A stretch of 64,000 bases of DNA from Rothia mucilaginosa (GCF_001548235.1 NZ_AP014938.1:992001-1056000); one strand, 5' to 3'; shown: positions 1 through 10,711, counted from the stretch's first letter. Notes: generated by a model not told the origin, from the letters alone. Numbers and translations are program-made.

Positions 1-1451
<1,451 letters not shown>

Positions 1452-1609
1452 AATAGAAAAGCTTGATAATCTGATCTCAAACAGCGAATCACACACGGGG
1501 GTGCGTGACTCAAGCTGACTAAATTTGAAACCATTTGATGATTATCAAATATCAATAAATATTTGGTATTAGTTTCAGTTTCCATCACCATTCGGTGATT
1601 TTATTGAAC

Positions 1610-1642
1610 AAAGCACACTATTGAGTTCTCAAGCAACACACC
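1610..1642 (-). promoter_or_regulatory. Conserved rRNA leader element (boxA/processing region)
   Basis: On the minus strand this reads GTGTTGCTTGAGAACTCAA followed by TAGTGTGC. It is the leader element typically found about 150-200 nt before 16S in actinobacteria, linked to antitermination and to precursor processing. The TTGAG/CTCAA arms can pair. Identified by memory of the family; the exact boxA limits are inferred. Confidence 0.6.
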
Positions 1643-1739
1643 GATTCAACACCTCAACTTACTCTATTTGAGAAGTCTTACCGTTGAACGGTCATTCATG
1701 TTTTTTCATCGCTACCGCGTTCCCGCGGCAACCCAATCA

Positions 1740-1768
1740 ACTATACCAGCGTTTCGTTTGCCATGCAA
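1740..1768 (-). promoter_or_regulatory. rrn promoter, proximal
   Basis: The minus strand shows TTGCAT (1768-1763), a 17-nt spacer and TATAGT (1745-1740), a near-consensus housekeeping promoter. It lies about 290 nt upstream of the 16S 5' end and upstream of the leader element. The identical hexamers and spacing recur at 1962-1990. Confidence 0.65.
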
Positions 1769-1961
1769 ATCCGTTTTCCGTGATTCACACCACAAAGTTT
1801 CTTTCCTAAACTCTTCCATTATCACCAATCAGGCGACCCGGATTTCCTTCAAGCAAGAAACCAAAACACTATACAATTGAAAGTCATTCAACCGCTTCTG
1901 ACTAGGAGAAACACCGAAGAAATCTCTTCGTTTTTTCCTCCTCGCCGCGGCGACTCATACA

Positions 1962-1990
1962 ACTATACAGACGCCTAAACACCCATGCAA
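1962..1990 (-). promoter_or_regulatory. rrn promoter, distal
   Basis: The minus strand shows TTGCAT (1990-1985), a 17-nt spacer and TATAGT (1967-1962), with the same hexamers and spacing as the proximal promoter. A third TATAGT at 1873-1868 has no good -35. Tandem promoters are usual for rRNA operons. The rest of 1452-2329 is AT-rich and shows no supportable gene. Confidence 0.6.
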
Positions 1991-2329
1991 CCCGAAAACG
2001 GGTGAAGTAGACCACAAATACCGGGGTTTAGGTTCATTCTGACCCAAACAGAACATCAAAACACCTAGTCAGAGCGTTTTATGGGTGCTAGAAAATCTTT
2101 AAAAAACTTCCAAAAAACCTTATAAACACAGAAGAAACCACTCAAACCCTCGCAGAATGCCCTCCTGCCCCCTCCGCAGCCCCTATTCCTATGCCCTGCC
2201 ATTGATTTCTAATCCTGCACTTGGGCCGCCCATACCTATAGATACGAAAAATCCCCTCCCCTTCCATCCTGCAAGGAATAGAAGAAGAGGGGCACAGCTA
2301 CAGAGTACTGAAGCTTAGTGCTGAGCTGG

Positions 2330-3685
2330 TTAGTACTGGGGAGGCGCCTCATTCGCCATATTGTTGAAGCGCGAGTACTTACCGCTAAACGCCAACGGGA
2401 TAGTACGAGTTGGACCACCACGGTGCTTCGCAATAATCATGTCCGCCTCACCCACACGTTCACTATCCGGGTTATACATATCCTCACGATGCAGCAGAAT
2501 CACCATATCCGCATCCTGCTCAATAGAACCCGACTCACGCAGATCCGAAACCATTGGACGCTTATCAGTACGCTGCTCCGAACCACGGTTCAACTGAGAC
2601 AGCGCAATCACCGGAACATCCAGCTCCTTAGCCAACAGCTTCAGGCTACGAGAGAACTCCGAAACCTCCTGCTGACGCGACTCAACCTTCTTACCCGAAC
2701 TCATCAGCTGCAGGTAGTCCAGCACCACAAGCTTCAAATCATTACGCTGCTTGAGGCGACGGCACTTCGCACGAATCTCCATCAGAGTCATATTCGGCGA
2801 ATCATCAATAAAGAGAGGAGCAGAATCAATACGCCCCTGCAAAGTCGCCAAGTTCGTCCAGCCCTCAGTATCCAGGTCACCCTTCTTCAGACGACCCATC
2901 GAAATCTTGCCCTCCGCAGAGAGAATACGCATCGCCAACTCAGTACGACTCATCTCCAGCGAGAAAAACACAGTCGTCATCTGATGATGAATAGCCGCAG
3001 AACGAGCAATATCAAGAGCCAAAGTCGACTTACCCACACCCGGACGAGCCGCAATAACAATCATCTGGCCACCGTGCAAACCACCGGTCAGCTCATCAAA
3101 CTCAATAAAGTCAGTCGGCACACCGTACACGCCATCGGGGCGGTTCGAGTTCGCATCAATCTCATTGATGGTTTCCTCCAACGCCTCAGAGAAAGACACA
3201 TAGTCTTCCTTCGCGTTACCATCAGTCACCGCATAAATCTCAGCCTGCGCCTGATCCACCAAAGTATCGACCTCAGTCTCATTGGCGTAACCCAGCTGAG
3301 CGATCTTCGTACCCGCCTCAATCAGGCGGCGCATAATCGCGTGCTCCTTAACAATCTCAGCGTAATACTGAGCGTTAGCAGCAGTCGGAACCGACGCAAT
3401 CAGCGTATGAATATAGGCCGCGCCGCCCACACGAGCCAGCTCGCCGCGCTTCTTCAGCTCATCAGCAACCGTAATCGCATCCGCAGGGCTACCGTGACCG
3501 TACAGAGAAAGAATCGCCTCATAAATCGTCTCGTGCGCCGGCTTATAGAAATCAGACGCACGCAGGCTCTCAACCACATCCGCAATAGCGTCCTTTGACA
3601 GCAGCATGCCACCGAGCACCGACTGCTCAGCCACATCATCATGAGGCATAGTGCGGGAACCATAATCAATGGCAGTTTCAGACAT
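2330..3685 (-). CDS. dnaB: Replicative DNA helicase DnaB
   Basis: This is the hexameric 5'-3' helicase that unwinds the fork and binds primase. It has 451 residues, the normal length. The N-terminal DnaB domain (about 15-120) begins with PHDDVAEQSVLGGML. The RecA-like C-terminal domain has Walker A ARPGVGKST (213-221), followed by FFSLEMS, the Walker B strand LVVLDYLQLM and the late SGSIEQDAD and KHRGGP motifs. No intein interrupts the ATPase motifs, although inteins are common at this place in other actinobacteria. The start has a GAGGA ribosome site 7 nt upstream. It lies downstream of the rpsF-ssb-rpsR-rplI block, the usual actinobacterial order, but three unrelated genes intervene here. 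Confidence 0.98.
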   Translation of the reverse strand: MSETAIDYGSRTMPHDDVAEQSVLGGMLLSKDAIADVVESLRASDFYKPAHETIYEAILSLYGHGSPADAITVADELKKRGELARVGGAAYIHTLIASVPTAANAQYYAEIVKEHAIMRRLIEAGTKIAQLGYANETEVDTLVDQAQAEIYAVTDGNAKEDYVSFSEALEETINEIDANSNRPDGVYGVPTDFIEFDELTGGLHGGQMIVIAARPGVGKSTLALDIARSAAIHHQMTTVFFSLEMSRTELAMRILSAEGKISMGRLKKGDLDTEGWTNLATLQGRIDSAPLFIDDSPNMTLMEIRAKCRRLKQRNDLKLVVLDYLQLMSSGKKVESRQQEVSEFSRSLKLLAKELDVPVIALSQLNRGSEQRTDKRPMVSDLRESGSIEQDADMVILLHREDMYNPDSERVGEADMIIAKHRGGPTRTIPLAFSGKYSRFNNMANEAPPQY

Positions 3686-3790
3686 ACTTATCCTCGCGTT
3701 TCAATCCGATATCTACGACGTTCCAGAAACAATTTCTGCAGAACTCCTATGCTAGTTTCTCACGAAGGCACACGCGAAACACATACACGC

Positions 3791-4996
3791 CTAACGGGCA
3801 GCGCACAGATAATCCTCAATCTTCTCAACGGCGAGCGCCGCACCATCCATAGTACGCATTGCCTCACCCAGCTGCCGCGCCTTAGCGCGCATGCCCTCAT
3901 CGCTGAGCAGACGGTCCAGAATATCGCGCATATTGCCGCGGCGCACATCATTCTTCGTGAAACGCAGGGCGTTACCGTAGCGCACGCACTCCTCAATATT
4001 CCAGCTCTGCTCCGCCTGCATCGCAATGCCGGCAAACGGTACACCCGCCAGACACGCCGTCTGCACCGTCCCCTCACCGCCGTGGGTTATCGAGGCATCA
4101 ATATGGCCGGCGAGCAGATGCGCTGGAATAGTCCCGGGAACAGTCCCGGCGAAATGGATATTGCTGCCCAGCATGCTGGTGTCCGAGAGCTGCACCCCGC
4201 CACCGACCAGCACATCCACCGGAGCGGCTGATAGCTGCCGCAGCACCTGCGTCAAAATATCTGCAGAGCCGGACGACCCCATTCCCACGTAAATCAGGGG
4301 CCGTTCTCTGGGCTCGCGAACAATCTGCGGCAGCTCACCGGGCGCACGGTAATAAATAGGCCCCACACCGACATCGGGTTCTACTAAAGAATCGCCGCGC
4401 AGCTGCGTAAACAGAGAACAGATAAGATTCACGTCGGCACTGAGCATATCCACAGTACGGCGAGGAAGCCTCAGCCCATATTCGCGTGCCACACGCACAA
4501 AAGAAGCCGGCTTATACGAAAACACCCGCGCCACCGCACGCAACCACCCCGGTGCCGCAAGCTCGCCGCCTACAGGTTTCTTCGAAAAATACGTCGACGA
4601 ATAAGCGTACGGGCGCGCATAGAAAATAGGGACACCCGCAATACGCGCAGACAGCAGCATCGTCAGGTTAGAACCAATCACCACAGCATCCGCGTTAAAG
4701 TCACGAATAGCCGCGAGCTCAGCGGTGACCCGCCGACGCACCATATCGGTCGTGAAAGGATGCCGCACTCCCCTGCCCTGATCCAGCGCCATAATCTGCT
4801 CCGCCTCAGCATCGCTCATGATTGGCTCACGAAGATGCACAGGAAGCCCGGCACTTTCCAGCAGCCCTATGTACTTGGGGGAATACACGTGGAACAAGAC
4901 CGTATGACCTCGCTCCCGAGCCGCACGCGCTATCTCAATGCAGCGCGTGGTTTCACCCATATTGAAGCTTTCGGGAGAGAAAAGAATACGGCTCAT
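3791..4996 (-). CDS. MGT/UGT-like glycosyltransferase (GT1 fold)
   Basis: A 401-aa protein resembling macrolide- and sterol-type GT-B glycosyltransferases, which move a sugar from an NDP-sugar to a small acceptor. The N-terminal half starts with ILFSPESFNMGETTRC, a Rossmann acceptor lobe. The C-terminal donor lobe holds LIYVGMGSSG and the signature THGGEGT (about 304-310), then AGVPFAGIAMQAEQ, as in the family nucleotide-sugar site. I chose the ATG at 4996 because GGAG sits 6 nt before it; an upstream in-frame start at 5017 lacks a good site. It sits 105 nt upstream of dnaB in the same direction. The acceptor cannot be told from sequence. No other sugar genes are nearby. Confidence 0.75.
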   Translation of the reverse strand: MSRILFSPESFNMGETTRCIEIARAARERGHTVLFHVYSPKYIGLLESAGLPVHLREPIMSDAEAEQIMALDQGRGVRHPFTTDMVRRRVTAELAAIRDFNADAVVIGSNLTMLLSARIAGVPIFYARPYAYSSTYFSKKPVGGELAAPGWLRAVARVFSYKPASFVRVAREYGLRLPRRTVDMLSADVNLICSLFTQLRGDSLVEPDVGVGPIYYRAPGELPQIVREPRERPLIYVGMGSSGSADILTQVLRQLSAAPVDVLVGGGVQLSDTSMLGSNIHFAGTVPGTIPAHLLAGHIDASITHGGEGTVQTACLAGVPFAGIAMQAEQSWNIEECVRYGNALRFTKNDVRRGNMRDILDRLLSDEGMRAKARQLGEAMRTMDGAALAVEKIEDYLCAAR

Positions 4997-5064
4997 AACA
5001 AACTCCGGTAGGCGCACACGTGGCTGAGCCGAAATCTGCGGCTCATAACCTCACCAGTGTAAAA

Positions 5065-5110
5065 CGGAGCCCCAGTATTCCACCGCATAACGAGGAATAC
5101 CAGGGCTCCG
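5065..5110 (-). terminator. Intrinsic terminator after the methyltransferase gene
   Basis: A long stem (5065-5081 with 5094-5110, mostly paired, 12-nt loop) is followed on the minus strand by TTTTAC. It lies just past the methyltransferase stop and before the glycosyltransferase, so the two genes are probably separate transcription units. Confidence 0.75.
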
Positions 5111-5130
5111 TTTCGTTGTATAAGATTCCC

Positions 5131-5946
5131 TTACTTCTTACGCAGAATCATGCCGATAGCGCCAATATGGTCGGCGTGGCGGCGGAACACACCGCGCATG
5201 CCCAGCACACGCTCACGAATCTGCGGCTTACGCGCCAGGTTGAACGCAATCTTCGCAACGCCAGCGGGACCCTCATCAGCCAGCAGACGCTTCGGCTCCA
5301 GCAGAGCCATATCGGTCTGGTACACATCCAGCACCTCAAAGCCAGCCTCTTCCGCTAGTGCGGTCCACTCGGCGACAGTCAGCGGGCGGGCATTCACACG
5401 GATCGTGCGCGCCAGGTCCTTCTGAATCTCTTCCTTCAGCTCAGGGCGCAGATAATCGGGAACCAGCGACATCTCGTGAATAGCGTAGTAGCCACCCGGA
5501 CGCAGCAGACGAGCCGCCTCACGCATAATCTCCAGCTTGTGCTTATCGGTCTGCATAGTCAGCATCGCCTCGCCCACCACGGCGTCGTAGCTTTCCGAGG
5601 GCAGACCGGTCTCCTGGGCGCTAGCGTTCACCACACGGTAGTTCGGCTTAGTCGATGCACCGATACGCTCGGTCACGATTTCAGCAGCCTTGGGATCAAG
5701 ATCCACACCGGTGTAGCTCTTGGGGGAACGCTTCACAATCTCCAGGGCAGTAATACCCAGGCCCGGCGCAAACTCCACGACATCAATGTCGCCACCCAGA
5801 GCGCGAGCCAGCAGCCAATTGGTGGTCTCGCGGCCGCCGGGGCGCAGAACCTTCTTGCCCAGCTGAGCCAGAAGCCAGTGACCTGCCGCCTTTTCAGCGG
5901 GGCGGTCGGTACCGGGAACGGAAGGGGTCTTAGACACGGAAGACAA
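5131..5946 (-). CDS. Class I SAM-dependent methyltransferase
   Basis: A 271-aa protein with a Rossmann-type SAM-binding domain. Motif I is VVEFAPGLGITALEI (about 56-70), the acidic end of strand 2 is GVDLDP (about 80-85), motif II is YDAVVGEAMLTMQ (about 120-132) and motif III is LLRPGGYYAIHE (about 147-158). This places it among UbiE/Cyc-like small-molecule methyltransferases, but the substrate is unknown. It is a single gene with its own terminator. With the adjacent glycosyltransferase it forms an accessory pair inserted between rplI and dnaB. Joint action is only a guess, since a terminator separates them. Confidence 0.8.
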   Translation of the reverse strand: MSSVSKTPSVPGTDRPAEKAAGHWLLAQLGKKVLRPGGRETTNWLLARALGGDIDVVEFAPGLGITALEIVKRSPKSYTGVDLDPKAAEIVTERIGASTKPNYRVVNASAQETGLPSESYDAVVGEAMLTMQTDKHKLEIMREAARLLRPGGYYAIHEMSLVPDYLRPELKEEIQKDLARTIRVNARPLTVAEWTALAEEAGFEVLDVYQTDMALLEPKRLLADEGPAGVAKIAFNLARKPQIRERVLGMRGVFRRHADHIGAIGMILRKK

Positions 5947-6593
5947 CTCCTCAATACTTGTATTTAATATGCAAAATTTATCTTTCCCAATTCTAGACCC
6001 GCCGCCCCAAGAAAGGAAATGTGACGTTATATAGAAGTGTGGTTGCCCTTTGTTACAGCATGCCGCAACATCACTACAGCCACCCTTGCTGCACGCCCTA
6101 GAGATTAAACAGAAACTGGAGCTGGACCTCTCGATCCAACCCCAGTCTCATCACACACACATACATACGAAAATCAGAGCCACTTCCGCAAGGAAAGTCC
6201 AACTTTCTGATGGCCCTCTCGAACCATCTATATAAAGTATTACGCGTAAACCTTTATTCCCTGTAGGTTAAAGCTGTAAGAAAGCTGGGAATAGATTTTT
6301 CCTCAAACTCGGGGAGAAAATCAGGGTGCAGCATCCCGAACCTCACACGGAAACTACAAGTCGCTTTAAAAGAAGAAAGGCAAGGCGCTTTTGCCTTGCC
6401 ATCCTTCTTTCGCTAGCGGGCGACCCCGCTACACGAAACACACACATTCACATCGCAGTCCTCTCGAACCAACACTTATAGTAAACACCCCCAACCTTAT
6501 GGGAGGATTGAATTTCGCTGGAAACAAGCTGGGAGAAAACCAACAGAACCCTGAGAGCTTTGATATTGTGCAGTTTGTGGACTCGAAACCGGG
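5947..6593. other. Intergenic stretch, no supportable gene
   Basis: About 650 nt without a credible ORF; the two short plus-strand ORFs here lack ribosome sites and family features. The minus-strand promoter of the methyltransferase must lie near 5950-6010. The only strong structure is a hairpin at 6379-6400 (8-bp perfect stem GGCAAGGC/GCCTTGCC, 6-nt loop), extended by purine and pyrimidine flanks. It could be a terminator or a small structured RNA. Confidence 0.5.
6379..6400. terminator. Hairpin, possible terminator
   Basis: Perfect 8-bp GC-rich stem with loop gctttt. Flanks (agaagaaa / atccttctt) could lengthen it. It lies 194 nt past the stop of the 101-aa membrane protein on the minus strand. 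There is no clean U-run, so confidence is low. Confidence 0.35.
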
Positions 6594-6899
6594 CTAATAA
6601 GCCGCCATATACAACCCCAGCAGCACCAACGGGTTAGCCACTACAGAAATAACCGCCAGGCAAATATTAGCCACACGATACTGGCGGAACTTCACCAGAC
6701 CCACCAGTGCGCACACCAGCGCAACACTGGATGCAAGGCCGCCAACAATCAGCAAAAGAAGCAGAAGAGCAGTCGCGATATTAGCGTCCGCAAATGGGAT
6801 AACCGCTAGAACGCACAGCAGCAAATTGACACACTCCAACGCCACACCCGTGAACAGAAGCTGGGCACTAGAAGACAAACGTGAAAAAGATCGAGCCAT
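6594..6899 (-). CDS. Small three-helix membrane protein, unknown function
   Basis: A 101-aa protein that I do not recognise. Three hydrophobic stretches are clear: about 13-38, 40-66 (very Leu/Ala-rich) and 75-99, with short basic turns such as KFRQYR between the second and third. I take the ATG at 6899; a GTG two codons upstream is equally possible, and neither has a clear ribosome site. It is monocistronic, and a 17-bp tandem repeat lies just upstream. Codon use and hydrophobic pattern support a real protein. Confidence 0.55.
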   Translation of the reverse strand: MARSFSRLSSSAQLLFTGVALECVNLLLCVLAVIPFADANIATALLLLLLIVGGLASSVALVCALVGLVKFRQYRVANICLAVISVVANPLVLLGLYMAAY

Positions 6900-6903
6900 G
6901 TAC

Positions 6904-6937
6904 ACCAGTCTACGGGGTCTACCAGACTACAGGGTCT
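6904..6937. repeat. 17-bp tandem repeat, two copies
   Basis: The unit ACCAGTCTACGGGGTCT (6904-6920) is followed directly by a copy with two changes (6921-6937) and then a partial third GTCTAC. It lies immediately upstream of the minus-strand 101-aa membrane protein, so it overlaps its promoter or leader. Confidence 0.7.
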
Positions 6938-7101
6938 ACCCGTCTACGGTGCACACAGAGAATGTCGAATGTGCAGACCGGATTGGAATACCAGCAAAAG
7001 CCTCGAGGTACTTCCTATATAGAGGTGCTCCATCAAAAATCCCCTGAATAAGGGCGGCCGGATAAGGACGGAATGTCTACGCAACCGGCGCGATAACGAG
7101 A

Positions 7102-7137
7102 AAAACCGCGATGTTTCACGTGAAACATCGCGGTTTT
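7102..7137. terminator. 36-bp perfect palindrome: parS core inside a terminator-like hairpin
   Basis: Every base from 7102 to 7137 pairs with its mirror. The arms AAAACCGCGA and TCGCGGTTTT surround a perfect parS. As RNA it gives a GC stem with a U-tail on either strand. It lies downstream of the rplI terminator. Confidence 0.7.
7112..7127. promoter_or_regulatory. parS: parS site 1 (ParB binding)
   Basis: Exact 16-bp consensus TGTTTCACGTGAAACA. This is the loading site for the ParB CTP-clamp, encoded at 16242-17540. It is the leftmost perfect site seen, about 16 kb from oriC. Confidence 0.95.
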
Positions 7138-7184
7138 CTGTACCTACAACGCACCCCGAAGAGTGCCCCAAAGGGTAAAGCAAA

Positions 7185-7215
7185 CGGGGTGCCCCTCGCG
7201 AAGAGGAGCACCCCG
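7185..7215 (-). terminator. Terminator of the rpsF-ssb-rpsR-rplI operon
   Basis: Stem CGGGGTGC-CCTC against GAGG-GCACCCCG with one internal mismatch and a short GCGAA loop. On the minus strand it is followed by TTTGCTTT, 57 nt past the rplI stop. Confidence 0.8.
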
Positions 7216-7271
7216 TCCGACACTCAACGCCGCAGCATCAAAGCGCCAGCGTCAAATATCTAAAAACCTAC

Positions 7272-7724
7272 TTACGCAGCAGCAACGACGTCCAGGACAA
7301 CGTTAGCAACAACGTCAGGGTGCAGGCGGACAGTCACCTTGTACTCACCGGTGCGCTTGATAGCGGAACCCAGGTGGATGGTGCGCTTGTCAACGGAGCC
7401 AATGCCAGCAGCCTCAATAGCCTCAGCAATAGCCTCAGCCTTGACGGTACCGAACAGGCGGCCGTCAGCGCCAGCCTTGTGTGCAACGACAACCGGCTTA
7501 GCAGCCAGAGCCGCAGCAATTGCCTGAGCCTCTTCCAGAGAAGCCTTAGCACGAGCCGCACGAGCGGCGCGGATGGACTCAACCTGCTTCTCGCCACCCT
7601 GGGTCCAGGTCACGGCGAAGCCGCGGGGCAGCAGGTAGTTACGTGCGTAACCGTCCTTAACGGTGACAACATCGCCAGCTGCACCGAGGCCGGAAACTTC
7701 CTGAGTCAGAATGATCTTAGCCAT
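7272..7724 (-). CDS. rplI: 50S ribosomal protein L9
   Basis: 150 aa, the usual length. L9 bridges the base of the L1 stalk, with an N-terminal RNA-binding domain, a long helix and a C-terminal domain. The N-terminal signature [20 protein letters not shown] with [14 protein letters not shown] is complete. The long helix (about 42-76, rich in Ala/Arg/Glu) and the C-terminal domain with GRLFGTV are present. A GGAG ribosome site precedes the ATG. It is the last gene of the S6-SSB-S18-L9 operon, 20 nt after rpsR. Confidence 0.98.
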   Translation of the reverse strand: MAKIILTQEVSGLGAAGDVVTVKDGYARNYLLPRGFAVTWTQGGEKQVESIRAARAARAKASLEEAQAIAAALAAKPVVVAHKAGADGRLFGTVKAEAIAEAIEAAGIGSVDKRTIHLGSAIKRTGEYKVTVRLHPDVVANVVLDVVAAA

Positions 7725-7744
7725 GTTACTGTCTCTCCTTCTCT

Positions 7745-7981
7745 TTAGCGGCCAGCGCCGGAGTAGGGCAGCAGTGCAACTTCGCGGGCGTTCTTAATAG
7801 CCTGAGCGATCTTGCGCTGCTCCTGAACGGTCACGCCAGTCACGCGGCGAGCGCGGATCTTGCCGCGGTCGGAGATGAACTTGCGCAGAAGTGCGACGTC
7901 CTTGTAGTCGATAACGGTGACGTCAGCAGCCTTGAGGGGGTTCTGCTTGGGTTTGGGCTTACGGATTTCAGCCTTAGCCAT
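7745..7981 (-). CDS. rpsR: 30S ribosomal protein S18
   Basis: 78 aa. S18 pairs with S6 on the platform of the small subunit. The core [20 protein letters not shown] with [14 protein letters not shown] and [13 protein letters not shown] is full. It lacks the CxxC zinc motif that mycobacterial S18-1 carries, so this is the zinc-free form; other Micrococcaceae have this form in the main operon. AAGGAG lies 7 nt before the ATG. It sits 83 nt after ssb in the same operon. Confidence 0.98.
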   Translation of the reverse strand: MAKAEIRKPKPKQNPLKAADVTVIDYKDVALLRKFISDRGKIRARRVTGVTVQEQRKIAQAIKNAREVALLPYSGAGR

Positions 7982-8064
7982 CGTGGTGCTCCTTAGAGTT
8001 GGGAGCCCGCGGCGGATAACCGCGGGATGGATTGATAAATTACTATTCGGAAAACGAAACCGGC

Positions 8065-8697
8065 TTAGAACGGAGGTTCGTCGTCGGCGCCGCTACCCCA
8101 GTCATAGTTACCGCCGGACTGAGAACTCCACGGATCAGCAGCAGGAGCTGCGGGGGCCGCCGGAGCAGCCGGAGCGGAGTAGCCAGACTGGCCAGAGTAA
8201 CCATTACCCTGAGCAGCAGCAAAATTATTCTGCTGAGGAGCGGAGAAACCGCCCTGAGCAGCAGCGTTGTACCCAGCGCCACCACCAAAGCCACCCTGCG
8301 CAGAGCCACCGAAGTTATTACCTCCGGCAGAACGCTGTGCGCGAGTCACCTGAGCAGTAGCAAAACGCAGAGTCGGGCCGATCTCCTCGACCTCAAGCTC
8401 AAACGAAGTACGACGCTCGCCTTCCTTGGTCTCGTACGAGCGAGACTTCAGACGGCCCTGCGCGATAACCTGAGTACCCTTCTTCAGGGTCTCTGCAACA
8501 TTCTCAGCGTAACCACGCCACACCGACGCACGCAGGAACAGGGTCTCCCCATCCTCCCACTGGTTCGTCTGGCGGTTAAAAGTACGCGGAGTCGATGCGA
8601 TCGTGAAATTAGCAACCGCCGCACCCGCAGGGGTGTAACGAAGCTCCGGATCGCCAGTCAGATTACCAATAACGGTAATAACGGTATCGCCTGCCAT
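8065..8697 (-). CDS. ssb: Single-stranded DNA-binding protein
   Basis: 210 aa. The N-terminal OB fold (about 1-115) opens with [20 protein letters not shown] and includes [25 protein letters not shown] long Gly/Ala/Gln-rich disordered linker (about 120-195) follows. It ends in the acidic tip DDEPPF, which docks partner proteins at replication and repair sites. GAGGAGG precedes the ATG. The linker includes repeated Pro-Ala units. Its place between rpsF and rpsR is the standard actinobacterial order. Confidence 0.98.
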   Translation of the reverse strand: MAGDTVITVIGNLTGDPELRYTPAGAAVANFTIASTPRTFNRQTNQWEDGETLFLRASVWRGYAENVAETLKKGTQVIAQGRLKSRSYETKEGERRTSFELEVEEIGPTLRFATAQVTRAQRSAGGNNFGGSAQGGFGGGAGYNAAAQGGFSAPQQNNFAAAQGNGYSGQSGYSAPAAPAAPAAPAADPWSSQSGGNYDWGSGADDEPPF

Positions 8698-8791
8698 TTG
8701 ATGCCTCCTCGATAAGAGTTACAAGTATGTTGAATCCAGTACAGCGCAACCCCCTGACATTTTTAGGGGGTCAGCCGACCGGCAAGACCAA

Positions 8792-9097
8792 CTACTTGCT
8801 GGAGATCTTCTGATCCTCCGGGCGGATGATCTTGGTACGCATGACGGACTCGTTCAGGTTCAGAACACGATCGAGCTCAGCTGCGGTCTCGGGGGTAGCG
8901 GTGAAGTTCACCACTGCGTAGATACCCTCAGACTTCTTCTGGATCTCGTATGCCAGGCGACGACGGCCCCAGATATCGACGTTGTCGATGGAACCACCCT
9001 CGTTGGTCACGATCTCGAGGAACTTGGACAGCGACGGCTCAACCGCACGGTCCTCAACCTCGGGGCTGAGGATAACCATCAGTTCATATGCACGCAT
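8792..9097 (-). CDS. rpsF: 30S ribosomal protein S6
   Basis: 101 aa starting [21 protein letters not shown]. It binds S18 on the 30S platform. I use the ATG at 9097 because AAAGGAGG lies 9 nt upstream; the frame stays open further upstream, but that extension is unlike S6. The typical features [29 protein letters not shown] and [11 protein letters not shown] are all present. It is first of four genes; 94 nt separate it from ssb. Confidence 0.97.
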   Translation of the reverse strand: MRAYELMVILSPEVEDRAVEPSLSKFLEIVTNEGGSIDNVDIWGRRRLAYEIQKKSEGIYAVVNFTATPETAAELDRVLNLNESVMRTKIIRPEDQKISSK

Positions 9098-9124
9098 GAT
9101 TAAACCCCTCCTTTGGGCTAAACG

Positions 9125-9143
9125 GCTATGGGATTTCCATAGC
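9125..9143 (-). promoter_or_regulatory. Hairpin in rpsF leader, possible S6:S18 autoregulatory site
   Basis: A 7-bp stem (GCTATGG / CCATAGC) lies just upstream of the rpsF ribosome site. Many bacteria carry an S6:S18-binding leader here, with a bulged CCG; a CCG follows this stem on the minus strand. The match to that leader is only suggestive. Confidence 0.3.
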
Positions 9144-9286
9144 AGGAGATTCATAGTGCCCTACACGTGAAACACACCGGGCGGGGAACACGCATAGATT
9201 TCTTAACAATACACGAGAAAAAGCAGATAGAACAGTACCGCACCGCGTGACCTCAACCATGCGATGCGGTACCGAAACCGCAGAAG

Positions 9287-10711
9287 CTACGCCTGCTGAC
9301 GCTGCTCCCACCACTGCAACAGACGAGCCTTCACCTCCTCCTCAGGAAGCGAACCCTCATCCAGACGCACATTCAACAAGAACTTATACGCCTCACCCAC
9401 CACCGGGCCCGGCGCAATACCAAGAATCTGCATAATCTGACCGCCATCCAGATCCGGACGAATCGAATCCAGCTCCTCCTGAGCAGCCAACTCAGCAATA
9501 CGACGCTCCAAATCGTCATACGCCTCAGCCAGCGAGCGCGACAGGCGACGATTACGTGTCGTCACATCAGAACGCGACACACGATGCAGACGCTCCAACT
9601 GATCGCCCGCATCACGCACATAACGGCGCACCGCAGAATCAGTCCAACCCGACTCGCGGTAACCATAGAACCGCATATGCAACTCCACCAGACGAGCCAC
9701 AGCCTTAATCGTGTCATTATCAAAACGCAGCGCACGCATACGCTTCTTCACCATCTTCGCGCCCACCACCTCATGGTGCAGGAACGAGACGGAGCCGTCC
9801 TTCTCAAACTTACGAGTCTTCGGCTTACCAATATCGTGCATCAACGCCGCAAAACGCAGAATAAAATCAGGAGCCGGACACGGGCCATCCTCGTCCGTCT
9901 CCTTCTCCATCGCCTGCTCCATCACCTTCAACGAATGCGCATACACATCCTTATGGTGATGCGCAGGATCCATCTCCATACGCAATGCAGGAAGCTCCGG
10001 CAACACATAATCCGCCAGACCCGTATCCACCAGCAGATTCAAACCCACCCGCGGATAATCCGCCTCAATCAGCTTCACCAACTCATCACGCACACGCTCA
10101 GCCGAAATAATCTCAATACGGCCAGCCATCTGGCGCATCGCCTCGAAAACCTCCGGGGCAACCTCAAGATTAAAACGCGCAGCAAAACGAGCCGCACGCA
10201 TCATGCGCAGCGGATCCTCGGAAAAAGACTCCTGCGGCGAGCGCGGGGTACGCAGAACGCCCTCACGCAAATCCTCAACGCCGCCAAACAAGTCAACAAC
10301 CTCACCGCTGGGCAAAGCCGCCGCCATCGCGTTAATCGTGAAATCACGACGCACCAAATCGGCGCTCAAATCCGTGCCGAACTCCACCGTCGGCTTACGC
10401 GAATCCGAAACATACACCTCAGCACGGTACGTGGTCACCTCATACACCACGCCATTCTTACGCGCACTAATCGTGCCGTACTCCTTACCGATATCCCACG
10501 TATGCTCACCCCACCCACGCAGAATCTGCTCGCTCTGCTCCGGAGAAGCATCCGTCGTCAAATCAAAATCGGTAAAATGGCCGCCGTCATCCAGCAGATT
10601 GTCGCGGACAATACCGCCCACCAAGTACAGCTCAAAACCCGCCGCACGGTACAGTTCTCCCAGCTCGGCGGCATCCGGGTACTTCGACACAACATCAATA
10701 ATCAGCGACAT
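9287..10711 (-). CDS. cca: CCA tRNA nucleotidyltransferase
   Basis: 474 aa. It adds or repairs the 3' CCA of tRNAs. The polymerase-beta-type head has LYLVGGIVRDNLL (29-40) and the metal-binding DFDLTTDA (48-55), then LVRRDFTINAMA and the RNA-binding neck EDPLRMMRAARFAARF. A C-terminal HD domain (HHHKDVYAHSLKVM and LMHDIGKPKT) is present, as in other actinobacterial members. AAAGGA precedes the ATG. None of the three tRNA genes in this window encodes CCA, so this enzyme should be essential. It is divergent from the NUDIX gene, as in related genomes. Confidence 0.95.
   Translation of the reverse strand: MSLIIDVVSKYPDAAELGELYRAAGFELYLVGGIVRDNLLDDGGHFTDFDLTTDASPEQSEQILRGWGEHTWDIGKEYGTISARKNGVVYEVTTYRAEVYVSDSRKPTVEFGTDLSADLVRRDFTINAMAAALPSGEVVDLFGGVEDLREGVLRTPRSPQESFSEDPLRMMRAARFAARFNLEVAPEVFEAMRQMAGRIEIISAERVRDELVKLIEADYPRVGLNLLVDTGLADYVLPELPALRMEMDPAHHHKDVYAHSLKVMEQAMEKETDEDGPCPAPDFILRFAALMHDIGKPKTRKFEKDGSVSFLHHEVVGAKMVKKRMRALRFDNDTIKAVARLVELHMRFYGYRESGWTDSAVRRYVRDAGDQLERLHRVSRSDVTTRNRRLSRSLAEAYDDLERRIAELAAQEELDSIRPDLDGGQIMQILGIAPGPVVGEAYKFLLNVRLDEGSLPEEEVKARLLQWWEQRQQA

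Noticed and set aside
9162..9176. CTACACGTGAAACAC as a further parS
   Set aside because: Only the right half matches; the left arm differs at several positions.
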